Assembly (NCBI GenBank): GCA_030539275.1
Contig: JAUNSK010000010.1
Location: 56,348-115,883 of the forward strand
Source of the DNA: Oscillospiraceae bacterium
GTDB lineage: Bacteria; Bacillota; Clostridia; Oscillospirales; Ruminococcaceae
Length of the DNA stretch: 59,536 nucleotides
Direction of reading: 5' to 3'
Shown here: positions 8,648 to 16,567 of the stretch, piece by piece
Layout of the letters: each line of letters opens with the position of its first letter
Numbering within the stretch: position 1 is the stretch's first letter
The notes under the pieces: generated by a model
Seen by the model: the letters and a program-made list of their open reading frames with translations, nothing else
Told to the model about the DNA's origin: nothing
Databases searched by the model: none
Program-made: the position numbers and the translations under genes

Positions 8648-11140
8648 ATGAAAATAAGCACCATATACATAAAAAATTTCGGAAAGCTTAAAAACTTCAG
8701 GTTTGATCTTAAGCCCGGACTTAATATGATTTACGGTGAAAATGAGGCCGGTAAAACAACGATCATGAATTTCATTAAAATGATGTTTTACGGTTCCTCA
8801 TCAAAATCATCAGATATTTATAAAAACATACGTAAAAGATACCAGCCATGGGACGGTGGTCCGATGGGCGGGTTTATTGAATTTAACTTTCTGAACACCA
8901 ATTACCGTATTGAAAGGGAATTTGGTTCTTCAAATGTATCTGATACAGTGAAGTTATGGAATCTGGACACAGGCTGTGAGGAACAGATAAGCTGCAAATA
9001 TGATGTCGGAGAGCAGTTTTTCGGACTCGGCTGCGGAGCATTTGAAAGAAGCGTTTTTATCGGCTCAGATTCATCTGTGATCAAAGATACAGGTAAAGAA
9101 GATGAGATCACAAAAAGGCTTATGAATTTTGCAACCTCGTGTGATGAAACAGTATCATATGAAATAGTCCGCAAACGTCTGAAAAAAGCTCATGAGGAGT
9201 TAAAATCAAAAGGCGGAAAGAACGGCTCTATAGACAAGCTTTCCGTACTGTTGTCAGATAAGACACAGCAGCTTGCTGAGACTGATGACCTTGAAGAAAA
9301 GAAATCAAAGGATGAACTTAAATATCGTGAACTGGTGAATCAGTATGAAAAAAAACTTGAGTACTGCAATAAAATAAAACTCCATATCAGGGAGCAGCAG
9401 ATCATCAGACAGCTGCATACACTTGAAACACAGAATAAGAAAAACAATGCAAAAAAAGATCTTCGTAATAAACTCGATCTGATGTACAGTAAAATTTCAA
9501 ACGGAAGATTCAGAGTTACTGACGAATTTCTTGATGAATGCAACGAAATGATCTCCCGTATTTCAATGCTCAAAAATCTTTATTCAGAAAAAAAGGCCGA
9601 ATATAACACTCTTACCGGTGAGATCTCAAATCTGCGGCTTGCTGAACGAATACAGGAAAATTACATAGAGCTTGACAATATGTCAGAAGAGAAAACCCAG
9701 ATAAGAAAAAACATTGAATCATTAGGTGAAGATATCGATAAAGCAGCTGCGGGTCTGTCGGAGCTTTCTGAGAGACTCAAGGAAACACAGATCAAGGAAG
9801 AGGTCTATAATGAGCGGGTTGCCGACATGGAATCAAATGACAACAGTATAATGATAAACTATGTTCTTCCTGTATCAGTTCTGTTTATCATCGTTTTAGC
9901 TCTGCTCCTGAGAAACCCATATGTTCTTATATCAGCAGTTCCGATAGCTGCGGTTATATTTATAACAGGCAGGATCATTACAGGAAAACGAAGAAAAGCC
10001 GAAAAAAATGATCCTTCGAAACGCAGACAGCCTCCGGACTATCAGGCTATTTATCAGGAGATCAAAAATCTTCAGGAGAAGTATACCAGGGAGATTGAGG
10101 ACAAAAAATTAAGGATCCGTGATCTTGACGACAAGTACAATGAGACTGATCAGAAAAAGCATGAACTGGAAATATCAAATAATCTTCTTCTCTCACAAAA
10201 TGAACTTAAGGTCAGGGAACAGTCAAAGCTGAATACAAAGCTTTCAGACGCCGGCAGTGAGATCACAACACTTAATATAAATCTCATGACTATGTTCTCT
10301 GAATTCAGACCGGTTTCCAGTATACATGAAATTGAAGACCATATCTCTCAGGCACAGAATGTGCTGTCTGATATCGAAAAGACACAGGCTGTTCTTGATT
10401 CGATGTGTGAGGATGATATATTAACTGACAGTGATGATGAAATACTCAGAAAAATATCAGCCCTGAGACAGAAACTCAGTGAACTCACAGGTTCATCAGG
10501 TATTAAGCTTCTTATGGATGAACAGCTTGATGCACTTCAGACCGGACTTGAAAACACTGAAAAAGAGCTGGCTGTACTTAATGACAGTATTTCAGAAATG
10601 CGAACAAGGATTACTGCTGCGTATAATATTTCTGAGCCTCCGGACAATATTAGGCATGAAATAAGTGAGATCAGGCAGAAAATAACAAATATGCATGACT
10701 ATCTTGCAGGCGTCAGAACAGCCGAATCGGTGCTTGAGGAATCATGCAATGAGATACGTCAGACGTTTGGCCCCAGACTTAACAGCAAGACCAGAAAAAT
10801 CTTTTCACACCTTACCGGCGGAAAGTACTCAGAAATTCTTGTTTCAAAAAGTCTTGATGTGAATGTATCTGAAGATGTCAGCGGAAACATTCATGAGTGG
10901 CAGTATCTGAGCAGCGGAACAGTTGAACAGGCATATTTTTCTGTACGTCTTGCTATAGCAGATATGATCACAAAAAATCAGATACCTCTGTTTCTTGATG
11001 ATGTTTTCATACAATATGATTCAAAAAGAGAAGAGAAGGGGTTTCAGTTCATTTCAGAATACAGCCGTCTTAACCAGGTTCTGTTTTTTACCTGTCACAG
11101 ATATGAGAAGTATTCTGACAGATATATAAATATGCCTTAA
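8648..11140 (+). CDS. YhaN/SbcC-like coiled-coil ATPase with a central membrane hairpin
   Basis: This is an 830-residue ABC-type ATPase of the SMC/RecN/SbcC superfamily. The Walker A motif GENEAGKTT is at 30-38. Two long coiled-coil arms (about 195-390 and 460-720) flank two adjacent hydrophobic helices at about 395-440. The C-terminal half-site has the YLSSGTVEQAYF signature and the Walker B-like PLFLDDVF. The central hydrophobic pair replaces the zinc hook of SbcC and matches the YhaN-type layout of Firmicutes. Its usual SbcD-like nuclease partner is not adjacent, although a metallophosphatase lies three genes downstream. A DNA-end or chromosome role is inferred from the family only. Confidence 0.75.
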   Translation: MKISTIYIKNFGKLKNFRFDLKPGLNMIYGENEAGKTTIMNFIKMMFYGSSSKSSDIYKNIRKRYQPWDGGPMGGFIEFNFLNTNYRIEREFGSSNVSDTVKLWNLDTGCEEQISCKYDVGEQFFGLGCGAFERSVFIGSDSSVIKDTGKEDEITKRLMNFATSCDETVSYEIVRKRLKKAHEELKSKGGKNGSIDKLSVLLSDKTQQLAETDDLEEKKSKDELKYRELVNQYEKKLEYCNKIKLHIREQQIIRQLHTLETQNKKNNAKKDLRNKLDLMYSKISNGRFRVTDEFLDECNEMISRISMLKNLYSEKKAEYNTLTGEISNLRLAERIQENYIELDNMSEEKTQIRKNIESLGEDIDKAAAGLSELSERLKETQIKEEVYNERVADMESNDNSIMINYVLPVSVLFIIVLALLLRNPYVLISAVPIAAVIFITGRIITGKRRKAEKNDPSKRRQPPDYQAIYQEIKNLQEKYTREIEDKKLRIRDLDDKYNETDQKKHELEISNNLLLSQNELKVREQSKLNTKLSDAGSEITTLNINLMTMFSEFRPVSSIHEIEDHISQAQNVLSDIEKTQAVLDSMCEDDILTDSDDEILRKISALRQKLSELTGSSGIKLLMDEQLDALQTGLENTEKELAVLNDSISEMRTRITAAYNISEPPDNIRHEISEIRQKITNMHDYLAGVRTAESVLEESCNEIRQTFGPRLNSKTRKIFSHLTGGKYSEILVSKSLDVNVSEDVSGNIHEWQYLSSGTVEQAYFSVRLAIADMITKNQIPLFLDDVFIQYDSKREEKGFQFISEYSRLNQVLFFTCHRYEKYSDRYINMP

Positions 11141-11161
11141 TTATCAAACAGATAAAAAATA

Positions 11162-11190
11162 TTGTATTTTAGTAAAATACGTGTTATAAT
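11162..11190 (+). promoter_or_regulatory. Predicted promoter for the 11233 lipoprotein gene
   Basis: TTGTAT (11162-11167) and TATAAT (11185-11190) are spaced by 17 bases with an upstream TG. The spacer contains a short GTATTTT/AAAATAC inverted repeat that could be an operator. Confidence 0.5.
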
Positions 11191-11232
11191 AAAAAAGTGT
11201 ATTTGTCATAATTTTCGGGAGGATATTCAATT

Positions 11233-11829
11233 ATGAAAAAAATAAAGTTTTTGTGCTGCGCAGTTGTTCTTTTAATGCTGTCCGCCTCAGGATGTTCCGG
11301 AAAATCAACTACAACAGTTTCAGAAAATCCGAATTCTGGCTCTTCAGAGACGGTTCAGAAAGGACAGGAAGGAATAGGTTCATCTTATACAGCTGCACCT
11401 GACTGGTCAGTCTGCGAACAAAATACATATAATATGTTTAAAAACGGGGATTATCCTGAACTTGATGTGTCAATTACATCACCTAAGAGTTCAACAGATC
11501 TTTTTAACATTATTATAGTAGCAAAGGACAGACCTGAGGATCAGAATAATTACATAAAATGGGCTGAGGACTGCCTTAAATCAATAAATGAAGAAGCAAG
11601 GAAACAGAATCCTGATTTTGCTCCTTCAGCTGACGGATATTACGGCGGAGTATTCGATGTTTATGATGTTATGATGACATGTACCTGCAATGATGATGTA
11701 CTTTCTATATGGCCTGTCAATCAGAAAATAGCAGCCGGTTCAAACACTCCTATTTCACTGACAGATGAAAAACTTGATCTCAGCGGTCTTGATAAAGGAT
11801 TATCGATAGACACAACAACTGCAGACTAA
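11233..11829 (+). CDS. Predicted lipoprotein of unknown function
   Basis: This 198-residue protein has a type II signal peptide with the lipobox SASG/C at Cys21, so it should be lipid-anchored on the outer face of the membrane. A Ser/Thr/Gly-rich linker (about 22-55) leads to a globular region with no motif I recognise. TCGGGAGGAT provides the ribosome binding site. It is the first gene after its own promoter; the NYN-domain gene follows within 62 bases across a hairpin. Function cannot be assigned. Confidence 0.75.
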   Translation: MKKIKFLCCAVVLLMLSASGCSGKSTTTVSENPNSGSSETVQKGQEGIGSSYTAAPDWSVCEQNTYNMFKNGDYPELDVSITSPKSSTDLFNIIIVAKDRPEDQNNYIKWAEDCLKSINEEARKQNPDFAPSADGYYGGVFDVYDVMMTCTCNDDVLSIWPVNQKIAAGSNTPISLTDEKLDLSGLDKGLSIDTTTAD

Positions 11830-11834
11830 AATAA

Positions 11835-11867
11835 TTGCTGTTCGCCGCTTACTGCAGTGAACAGCAA
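11835..11867 (+). promoter_or_regulatory. Intergenic hairpin between the lipoprotein and NYN genes
   Basis: A 9-bp inverted repeat (TTGCTGTTC at 11835-11843, GAACAGCAA at 11859-11867) lies between the two genes. No T-run follows, so it may be an mRNA-stability or processing element rather than a terminator. Confidence 0.4.
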
Positions 11868-11891
11868 AATAATAATATAGGAGGTGAAAAA

Positions 11892-12461
11892 TTGGCGACA
11901 TATCTTGTAGATTTTGAAAATGTCGGATCTGACGGCCTTGCAGGGATCGAACTGCTTGATGAAAATGACAGCGTGATCATTTTTTACAGTGCAAATTCCA
12001 ACAAGATATCTATGAAAATTCATAAGGATATCTGTGCAAGCAAGGCAAATTACGAATATTTTGAAATATCTTCAGGCGGTAAAAATGCACTTGATTTTCA
12101 GCTGTCTACTTATCTTGGATATCTTATTTCACTCAGCAGTGACAGTACAAATGAATACTGTATAGTGAGCCGCGACACAGGATATCAGTATGTCATAAAA
12201 TTCTGGGATGATAAGATAAAAGAAATACCGCTTAATGCAGTACTGTCATGCAGGAGTACTGTAGGCAAACCGCAGACACCGGATTATGGTGAGATATATT
12301 CTCTTCTTGATGAAACATACAGTGATCAGATCAAAGATGATATAGCTCAGATATTTCTCAACTGTGACAATAAACAGGACTTTTACAGAAAGCTGGTTGC
12401 AGCTGTCGGACAGAAGGAAGGTTCAGCAATATATAATACACTTAAGAAACTGTTAAAATGA
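11892..12461 (+). CDS. NYN/PIN-like domain protein (putative RNase-fold protein)
   Basis: This 189-residue cytoplasmic protein begins ATYLVDFENVG, the N-terminal strand of NYN-type PIN domains, with Asp7 as the expected first metal ligand. A later VSRDTGYQ segment matches the second acidic cluster (SxDxG). The C-terminal 60 residues are helical and basic. PIN/NYN proteins are often metal-dependent RNases, but activity here is not proven. The start is a TTG at 11892, set by the strong AGGAGGTG at 11879-11886; the in-frame start at 11835 has no ribosome site. The stop lies 11 bases before the next start. Confidence 0.7.
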   Translation: MATYLVDFENVGSDGLAGIELLDENDSVIIFYSANSNKISMKIHKDICASKANYEYFEISSGGKNALDFQLSTYLGYLISLSSDSTNEYCIVSRDTGYQYVIKFWDDKIKEIPLNAVLSCRSTVGKPQTPDYGEIYSLLDETYSDQIKDDIAQIFLNCDNKQDFYRKLVAAVGQKEGSAIYNTLKKLLK

Positions 12462-12472
12462 GAGGTGCGTTT

Positions 12473-13015
12473 ATGAAACTGATGATTGCTTCTGATATAC
12501 ATGGGAGCGCATATTACTGTGAACAGCTTATGAATTGTGTACAGAAAGAAAAACCGGACAAAATACTGCTGCTCGGGGATCTGCTTTATCATGGACCGAG
12601 AAATGATCTTCCGCGAGGTTACGATCCGAAGAAAGTAATCAGTATGCTTAACTCAGCAAAGTCTGATATTCTTTGCGTCAGGGGGAACTGTGATACAGAG
12701 GTAGATCAGATGGTACTTGAGTTTCCGGTTCTGGCGGACTACGCTCTTTTGTGTATAGACGGCTGTACGCTGTATGCTACACACGGACATGTTTATAATG
12801 AAAGCAATATTCTTCCTGCAGCAGAAAATTCAATACTGCTTGGCGGACATACGCATGTGCCAGGATATAAGAAAACAGGCAGTATACTGTATGTGAATCC
12901 CGGCAGTGTATCAATTCCGAAAAACGGCTCACAGAATCAATATCTTATATTTGAAAACAGACAATTTATTTTTAAAAATCTCTCGTCAGATATTCTTGAC
13001 TGCCTGGCAGTATGA
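12473..13015 (+). CDS. yfcE: YfcE/MJ0936-family metallophosphoesterase
   Basis: This 180-residue calcineurin-like phosphoesterase shows the metal-binding blocks in order: SDIHG near the N-terminus, LLGDLLYHGPRN, VRGNCD, THGH, and GGHTHVPG, followed by NPGS. The family hydrolyses phosphodiesters in vitro; the physiological substrate is uncertain. The ATG at 12473 is preferred because AGAGGTG is 5 bases upstream; an in-frame ATG at 12458 overlaps the previous gene. It is in a run of same-strand genes with the NYN protein and queH. Confidence 0.85.
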   Translation: MKLMIASDIHGSAYYCEQLMNCVQKEKPDKILLLGDLLYHGPRNDLPRGYDPKKVISMLNSAKSDILCVRGNCDTEVDQMVLEFPVLADYALLCIDGCTLYATHGHVYNESNILPAAENSILLGGHTHVPGYKKTGSILYVNPGSVSIPKNGSQNQYLIFENRQFIFKNLSSDILDCLAV

Positions 13016-13056
13016 TCATATCTGACAATCAAGTTTTTATATGAAGGTGGATACAA

Positions 13057-13623
13057 TTGGACCCCAAAAAATTATTGCTTCACATATGCTGTGCACCCTG
13101 CTCGGTATACTGTATAGCGTCACTCAGAAATGAAGGTATTGAACCGGTAGGCTTCTGGTACAATCCTAACATTCATCCTGTGACAGAATATAAAAAACGT
13201 AAAAACACACTTGTTGACTATGCAAAAGCTATTGACCTGAAGCTTGTTATCCAGAATGAGTACGGACTGAGAGAATTCATTAAAGGTGTATATCCGGACT
13301 TTGATAACAGATGCGGATACTGTTATCGTGTACGAATGGATGCAGCTGCAAAATATGCTGCAGAGAACGGATTTGAATGTTTTACGACAACACTTCTTGT
13401 AAGTCCCTATCAGAATCACGAACTTATCAGGAAAACAGGCGAGATGTGCGCACTCAAGTACGGTATAAAATTTGTATATTACGATTTCAGTACAGGCTTC
13501 AGAGAAGGACAGGATAAGGCTCGTGAACTGGGTATGTATATGCAGAAATACTGCGGGTGTATATTCAGTGAAGAAGACAGATACACAAAAAAAAAGAAAA
13601 AACAAAAGGCGTCTGAAGAGTGA
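13057..13623 (+). CDS. queH: Epoxyqueuosine reductase QueH
   Basis: This 188-residue protein of the former DUF208 family carries the cysteine pattern of QueH: adjacent cysteines at 11-12 in HICCAPC, then CGYCYR, and a C-terminal CGC. These bind an Fe-S cluster and a second metal. QueH performs the last step of queuosine tRNA modification, replacing QueG in many anaerobes. The start is a TTG at 13057 with GAAGGTGG upstream. The basic Lys-rich C-terminus is encoded within the terminator stem. No other queuosine gene is in the window. Confidence 0.9.
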   Translation: MDPKKLLLHICCAPCSVYCIASLRNEGIEPVGFWYNPNIHPVTEYKKRKNTLVDYAKAIDLKLVIQNEYGLREFIKGVYPDFDNRCGYCYRVRMDAAAKYAAENGFECFTTTLLVSPYQNHELIRKTGEMCALKYGIKFVYYDFSTGFREGQDKARELGMYMQKYCGCIFSEEDRYTKKKKKQKASEE

Positions 13624-13650
13624 ATTCTTCAGATGCCTTTTGTTTTTACT
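13598..13650. terminator. Bidirectional terminator between convergent queH and panE-like genes
   Basis: A long, nearly perfect stem (arms containing GGCGTCTGAAG and CTTCAGATGCC) with A-rich and T-rich flanks overlaps the 3' ends of both convergent genes. Confidence 0.85.
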
Positions 13651-14551
13651 GAAATTTATGTGAGATCATTTTATATACCGGAACCTGTACATTATACTTT
13701 TCAGACAGACGAACGACTTCAAAGATCAGTCCGTCGATCTCAGAACGCTTTCCCTTTGCAATGTCACGCTGCATAGACGTCGATGCAGTCGGACTCAGCC
13801 TGTCCAGAACTGCCAGATTGTTTTCTGCCAGATCAAAATCATAAAATATGCCCATTGCCTCGGCAAGCTGATTTATTTCTCTGCACAGTGCAATAAAAGT
13901 ATCTCTTATCTGGCCCTGTTGCTGCATAGGTCCGGCTTCACTGTCGTAATACAAGCCGCATGCAGCCATAGCAGAAACATAAGAAAACTTAAGAAGTGCA
14001 TCTTTTTTTATGTTTTGTGAAATAATACAATCAATATTGCTGTTTCTGAGATCATCAGATATTTCTTTAAGTACTGTTTCTTTATCATGAGTAAATGTAG
14101 TTCCGAACACGATCCTGAATATTTCACCATGCATAAAAATTACACCTGGTGAATTTATATTGGCAGAAATGTATATGCATCCGTCTGTTACAAAGAATCC
14201 CGGCAATTCACTGCGCATATTTTCGCCGGTTGTGTAAATATTGAGTATAGGTATAATAATTGTGTTTTTGTGTGCAGTCCTGCGGATAAATTCTATTGCC
14301 TGCGGCAGACAATAGCCTTTGACACAGACAAAAATCACATCAGGACAGTCATGATAGTGTTCCATGTCAACACATTTGATCTTATATGATGTTCTGGTAC
14401 CGGACCAGACGTTTTTTATTGTCAGGCCGTTTTTCTGTATAGCCCGAAGATGTTTACCACGTGCTATGACAGTAACATCTTTGCCGGCAGCAGAGAGATA
14501 TGCACTGATGCATCCTCCTGTTCCTCCGGCCCCAATAATCAGATATTTCAT
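13646..14551 (-). CDS. Ketopantoate reductase (ApbA/PanE) family protein
   Basis: This 301-residue NADP-dependent dehydrogenase begins with the Rossmann motif GAGGTGG (IIGAGGTGGCISAYL) and continues with VTVIARG, typical of ApbA/PanE enzymes. The C-terminal helical domain includes the region that normally holds the catalytic lysine and substrate residues. True PanE reduces 2-dehydropantoate in pantothenate synthesis, but the family has many paralogues and no pan gene is adjacent, so the substrate is left open. GGAG lies upstream of the ATG. The gene is monocistronic and convergent with queH. Confidence 0.8.
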   Translation of the reverse strand: MKYLIIGAGGTGGCISAYLSAAGKDVTVIARGKHLRAIQKNGLTIKNVWSGTRTSYKIKCVDMEHYHDCPDVIFVCVKGYCLPQAIEFIRRTAHKNTIIIPILNIYTTGENMRSELPGFFVTDGCIYISANINSPGVIFMHGEIFRIVFGTTFTHDKETVLKEISDDLRNSNIDCIISQNIKKDALLKFSYVSAMAACGLYYDSEAGPMQQQGQIRDTFIALCREINQLAEAMGIFYDFDLAENNLAVLDRLSPTASTSMQRDIAKGKRSEIDGLIFEVVRLSEKYNVQVPVYKMISHKFQ

Positions 14552-14764
14552 AAACTATTTCTCCTCAGTGATCTGTACGTGTCACAAAAAGCTAATTATA
14601 AATAAATATAAACCAATACTAATTCAGCCTTATTATTTTATCACAATGAAAAACAAAAATCAACAAAAAATTTATAACAGGGACATCATATTTAAAGTAT
14701 TTTATAAAAAAATATAATATTTATATAAAAGTATGCAAAACGTTCAAAATATGCATATTATTCC

Positions 14765-14793
14765 TGTACATTGTAATAAATTTATGATATAAT
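14765..14793 (+). promoter_or_regulatory. Predicted promoter for the SdpI-like / YitT-like pair
   Basis: TGTACA (14765-14770) and TATAAT (14788-14793) are spaced by 17 bases, with TG one base before the -10 box. The rest of the AT-rich gap 14552-14764 shows nothing else I can name. Confidence 0.5.
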
Positions 14794-14843
14794 CAAAGTA
14801 TAATAACCATATAATATATCCTTAGAAAAGGAGTGGTAAAAAT

Positions 14844-15497
14844 ATGTTGTCTTTCTGGATTTACTTTTTTGTTTCTCTATTTATTTTTGTTTTTTCTTTC
14901 TGCATAGGTAATTACCTGGTCAAAACACCTCCTAAGGATATGTATCAGTTATTCGGTTACAGGACTGAGCTGTCTGTAAGAAATCAGGATACATGGGATT
15001 TTGCTCAGGTAAATTCCGGCAGAGTGTGCAGGATTGTAAGTGTTACAGCTTTTATTCTCGCATTGGTACTTATAATTAAATTCAAAACTGCTAACGGCAG
15101 GCTTGTATTTAATCTATGTTCAATTCTCGTTCTGGCAGCTCAGCTGTTAAGTCTTTCTGTTACATTCCCCGTCACTGAATATCTTATTTTCAGAAATTTT
15201 CATGAGGACGGAACAAGAAAAACTGTCAGTAGGAAAAATAATTTAATGCGGCAGCCCCGGACAGGCGATGGTTCAGATAAACCGGCAATTTTTGAAAAAA
15301 TATCTGCAATGTCAGCAGAAATCGTGCAAAAAGCACACACTGCTGTAAAATCACTGCCTGCATCTGACAAGCCTGCGGACAATAGCGTTCATGGGGAACA
15401 GGAAGCCGGAAAGGATGAAAATGAAAAACAAAGGGAAGAAGAAACTGGCTCTGGCTCAGAATCAGACAAAGATACACAGCAGGACTCACAGCCATAA
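14844..15497 (+). CDS. SdpI-family-like membrane protein with acidic C-terminal tail
   Basis: This 217-residue protein has three predicted membrane helices (about 3-25, 70-90 and 95-115). The motif GYRTELSVRNQDTWDFAQ between the first two is characteristic of the SdpI/YhfL membrane family, which includes the immunity protein for the SdpC toxin. The C-terminal ~95 residues are hydrophilic and end in a highly acidic Glu/Asp/Ser/Gln tail. The last 77 bases overlap the start of the next gene in another frame. A sporulation-killing immunity role is not implied; no SdpC-like toxin is present. Confidence 0.65.
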   Translation: MLSFWIYFFVSLFIFVFSFCIGNYLVKTPPKDMYQLFGYRTELSVRNQDTWDFAQVNSGRVCRIVSVTAFILALVLIIKFKTANGRLVFNLCSILVLAAQLLSLSVTFPVTEYLIFRNFHEDGTRKTVSRKNNLMRQPRTGDGSDKPAIFEKISAMSAEIVQKAHTAVKSLPASDKPADNSVHGEQEAGKDENEKQREEETGSGSESDKDTQQDSQP

Positions 15498-16347
15498 AAG
15501 TCGTATCAGAAGTGCAGCAGAAGAATATCTTCTGCTTACCTTTGCTACACTGCTGATGGGTGCAGGAATTTATTATTTCTGTTTTCCCAATCATTTTACA
15601 TTCGGCGGAGTGACAGGCCTGTCAATTATACTTGGCGCTGTAACCGACCTGAGCGCCGGAACATTTACTCTGATCATAAATATGCTGCTTCTTATTCTGG
15701 GATTTATTTTCCTTGGAAAGGGTACAGGCATTAAAACTGTATATACAAGCGTTCTGCTTTCGTGTACTATCAGCTCGCTTGAAAAATTTGTTGATCTGCG
15801 TGAGCCGCTGACTGATGAACCGGTACTCGAACTGATCTTTGCAATTGTAGTGCCGGCCGCAGCGTCGGCTGTAATATTCAATATCGGTGCCTCAAGCGGA
15901 GGAACCGATATTATAGCAATGATACTCAGAAAATATTATAAGGTGAATATAGGTACGGCTCTCCTTTTTGTAGATGCATTGATAACTGCTGCTGCATGTG
16001 TTGTATTTGATATAAAGACAGGACTTTATTCATTCTGCGGACTGATAGCAAAGTCACTTGTCATTGACAGTGTCATTGAAAATGTAAACATGTGCAAGTA
16101 CTTTACGATAGTCAGTAAAAATCCGGGGCCTATCTGCAGCTATATTCATAACCAGCTGCGTCACAGTGCCACTACATTTCACGCACAGGGATCGTACACG
16201 CAGACTGATGAAACAGTTATTCTGACTGTTGTACGCAGAGGTCAGGCTGTTGCGCTGCGAAATTTCATCAAGGAAAATGACGAGGATGCCTTTATAATGA
16301 TAACAAACAGCAGTGAAATAATCGGTAAGGGGTTCAGAGGCGTCTGA
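15421..16347 (+). CDS. YitT-family membrane protein with C-terminal DUF2179
   Basis: This 308-residue protein has a very basic N-terminus of about 30 residues, five or six membrane helices, and a C-terminal cytoplasmic DUF2179 domain (from about 220, ending near ITNSSEIIGKGFRG). The segments GGVTGLS and GASSGGTDIIA are YitT family signatures. Function is unknown. The start is uncertain: in-frame ATGs lie at 15391, 15415 and 15421, and AAAGG (15410-15414) best serves 15421. All three starts fall inside the upstream gene, giving an unusually long overlap. Confidence 0.85.
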   Translation: MKNKGKKKLALAQNQTKIHSRTHSHKSRIRSAAEEYLLLTFATLLMGAGIYYFCFPNHFTFGGVTGLSIILGAVTDLSAGTFTLIINMLLLILGFIFLGKGTGIKTVYTSVLLSCTISSLEKFVDLREPLTDEPVLELIFAIVVPAAASAVIFNIGASSGGTDIIAMILRKYYKVNIGTALLFVDALITAAACVVFDIKTGLYSFCGLIAKSLVIDSVIENVNMCKYFTIVSKNPGPICSYIHNQLRHSATTFHAQGSYTQTDETVILTVVRRGQAVALRNFIKENDEDAFIMITNSSEIIGKGFRGV

Positions 16348-16365
16348 AAATAAAAATTAATTATT

Positions 16366-16415
16366 TCCGGGATTCTCAGCATGCGTTTTGCATGCCGAGG
16401 ATCCCGGATTTTTTA
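16366..16415 (+). terminator. Terminator after the YitT-like gene
   Basis: A long GC-rich stem (CCGGGAT near 16367 with ATCCCGG at 16401-16407, with GCATGC arms inside) is followed by a T-rich tract. Confidence 0.9.
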
Positions 16416-16567
16416 TGCATGCGATGATGAGGCTATCAAGAAAATATGATTTCTTCACAATAATAGTCATAATGCTTATAATACAGGAATAGAATATCAC
16501 AGATGAAGTTTGAAATTGTTTTTTCAGACTGTTATTGAATATACTGTTAAAAAACATGGAGGTAAAT

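Noticed and set aside
8648-13015. Reading the ATPase, NYN and YfcE genes as a phage-defence island
   Set aside because: They are separated by a lipoprotein gene and promoters, all have housekeeping relatives, and there is no integrase or repeat nearby.
13120-13605. A 161-codon minus-strand frame opposite queH
   Set aside because: It is a cysteine- and phenylalanine-rich shadow of queH.
14844-15497. SdpI-like gene as immunity to a cannibalism toxin
   Set aside because: No SdpC-like toxin or SdpA/B maturation genes are nearby; the family is broader than immunity proteins.
15226-15594. A 122-codon minus-strand frame across the SdpI/YitT overlap
   Set aside because: Both plus-strand genes have family signatures; this frame has none and no ribosome site.
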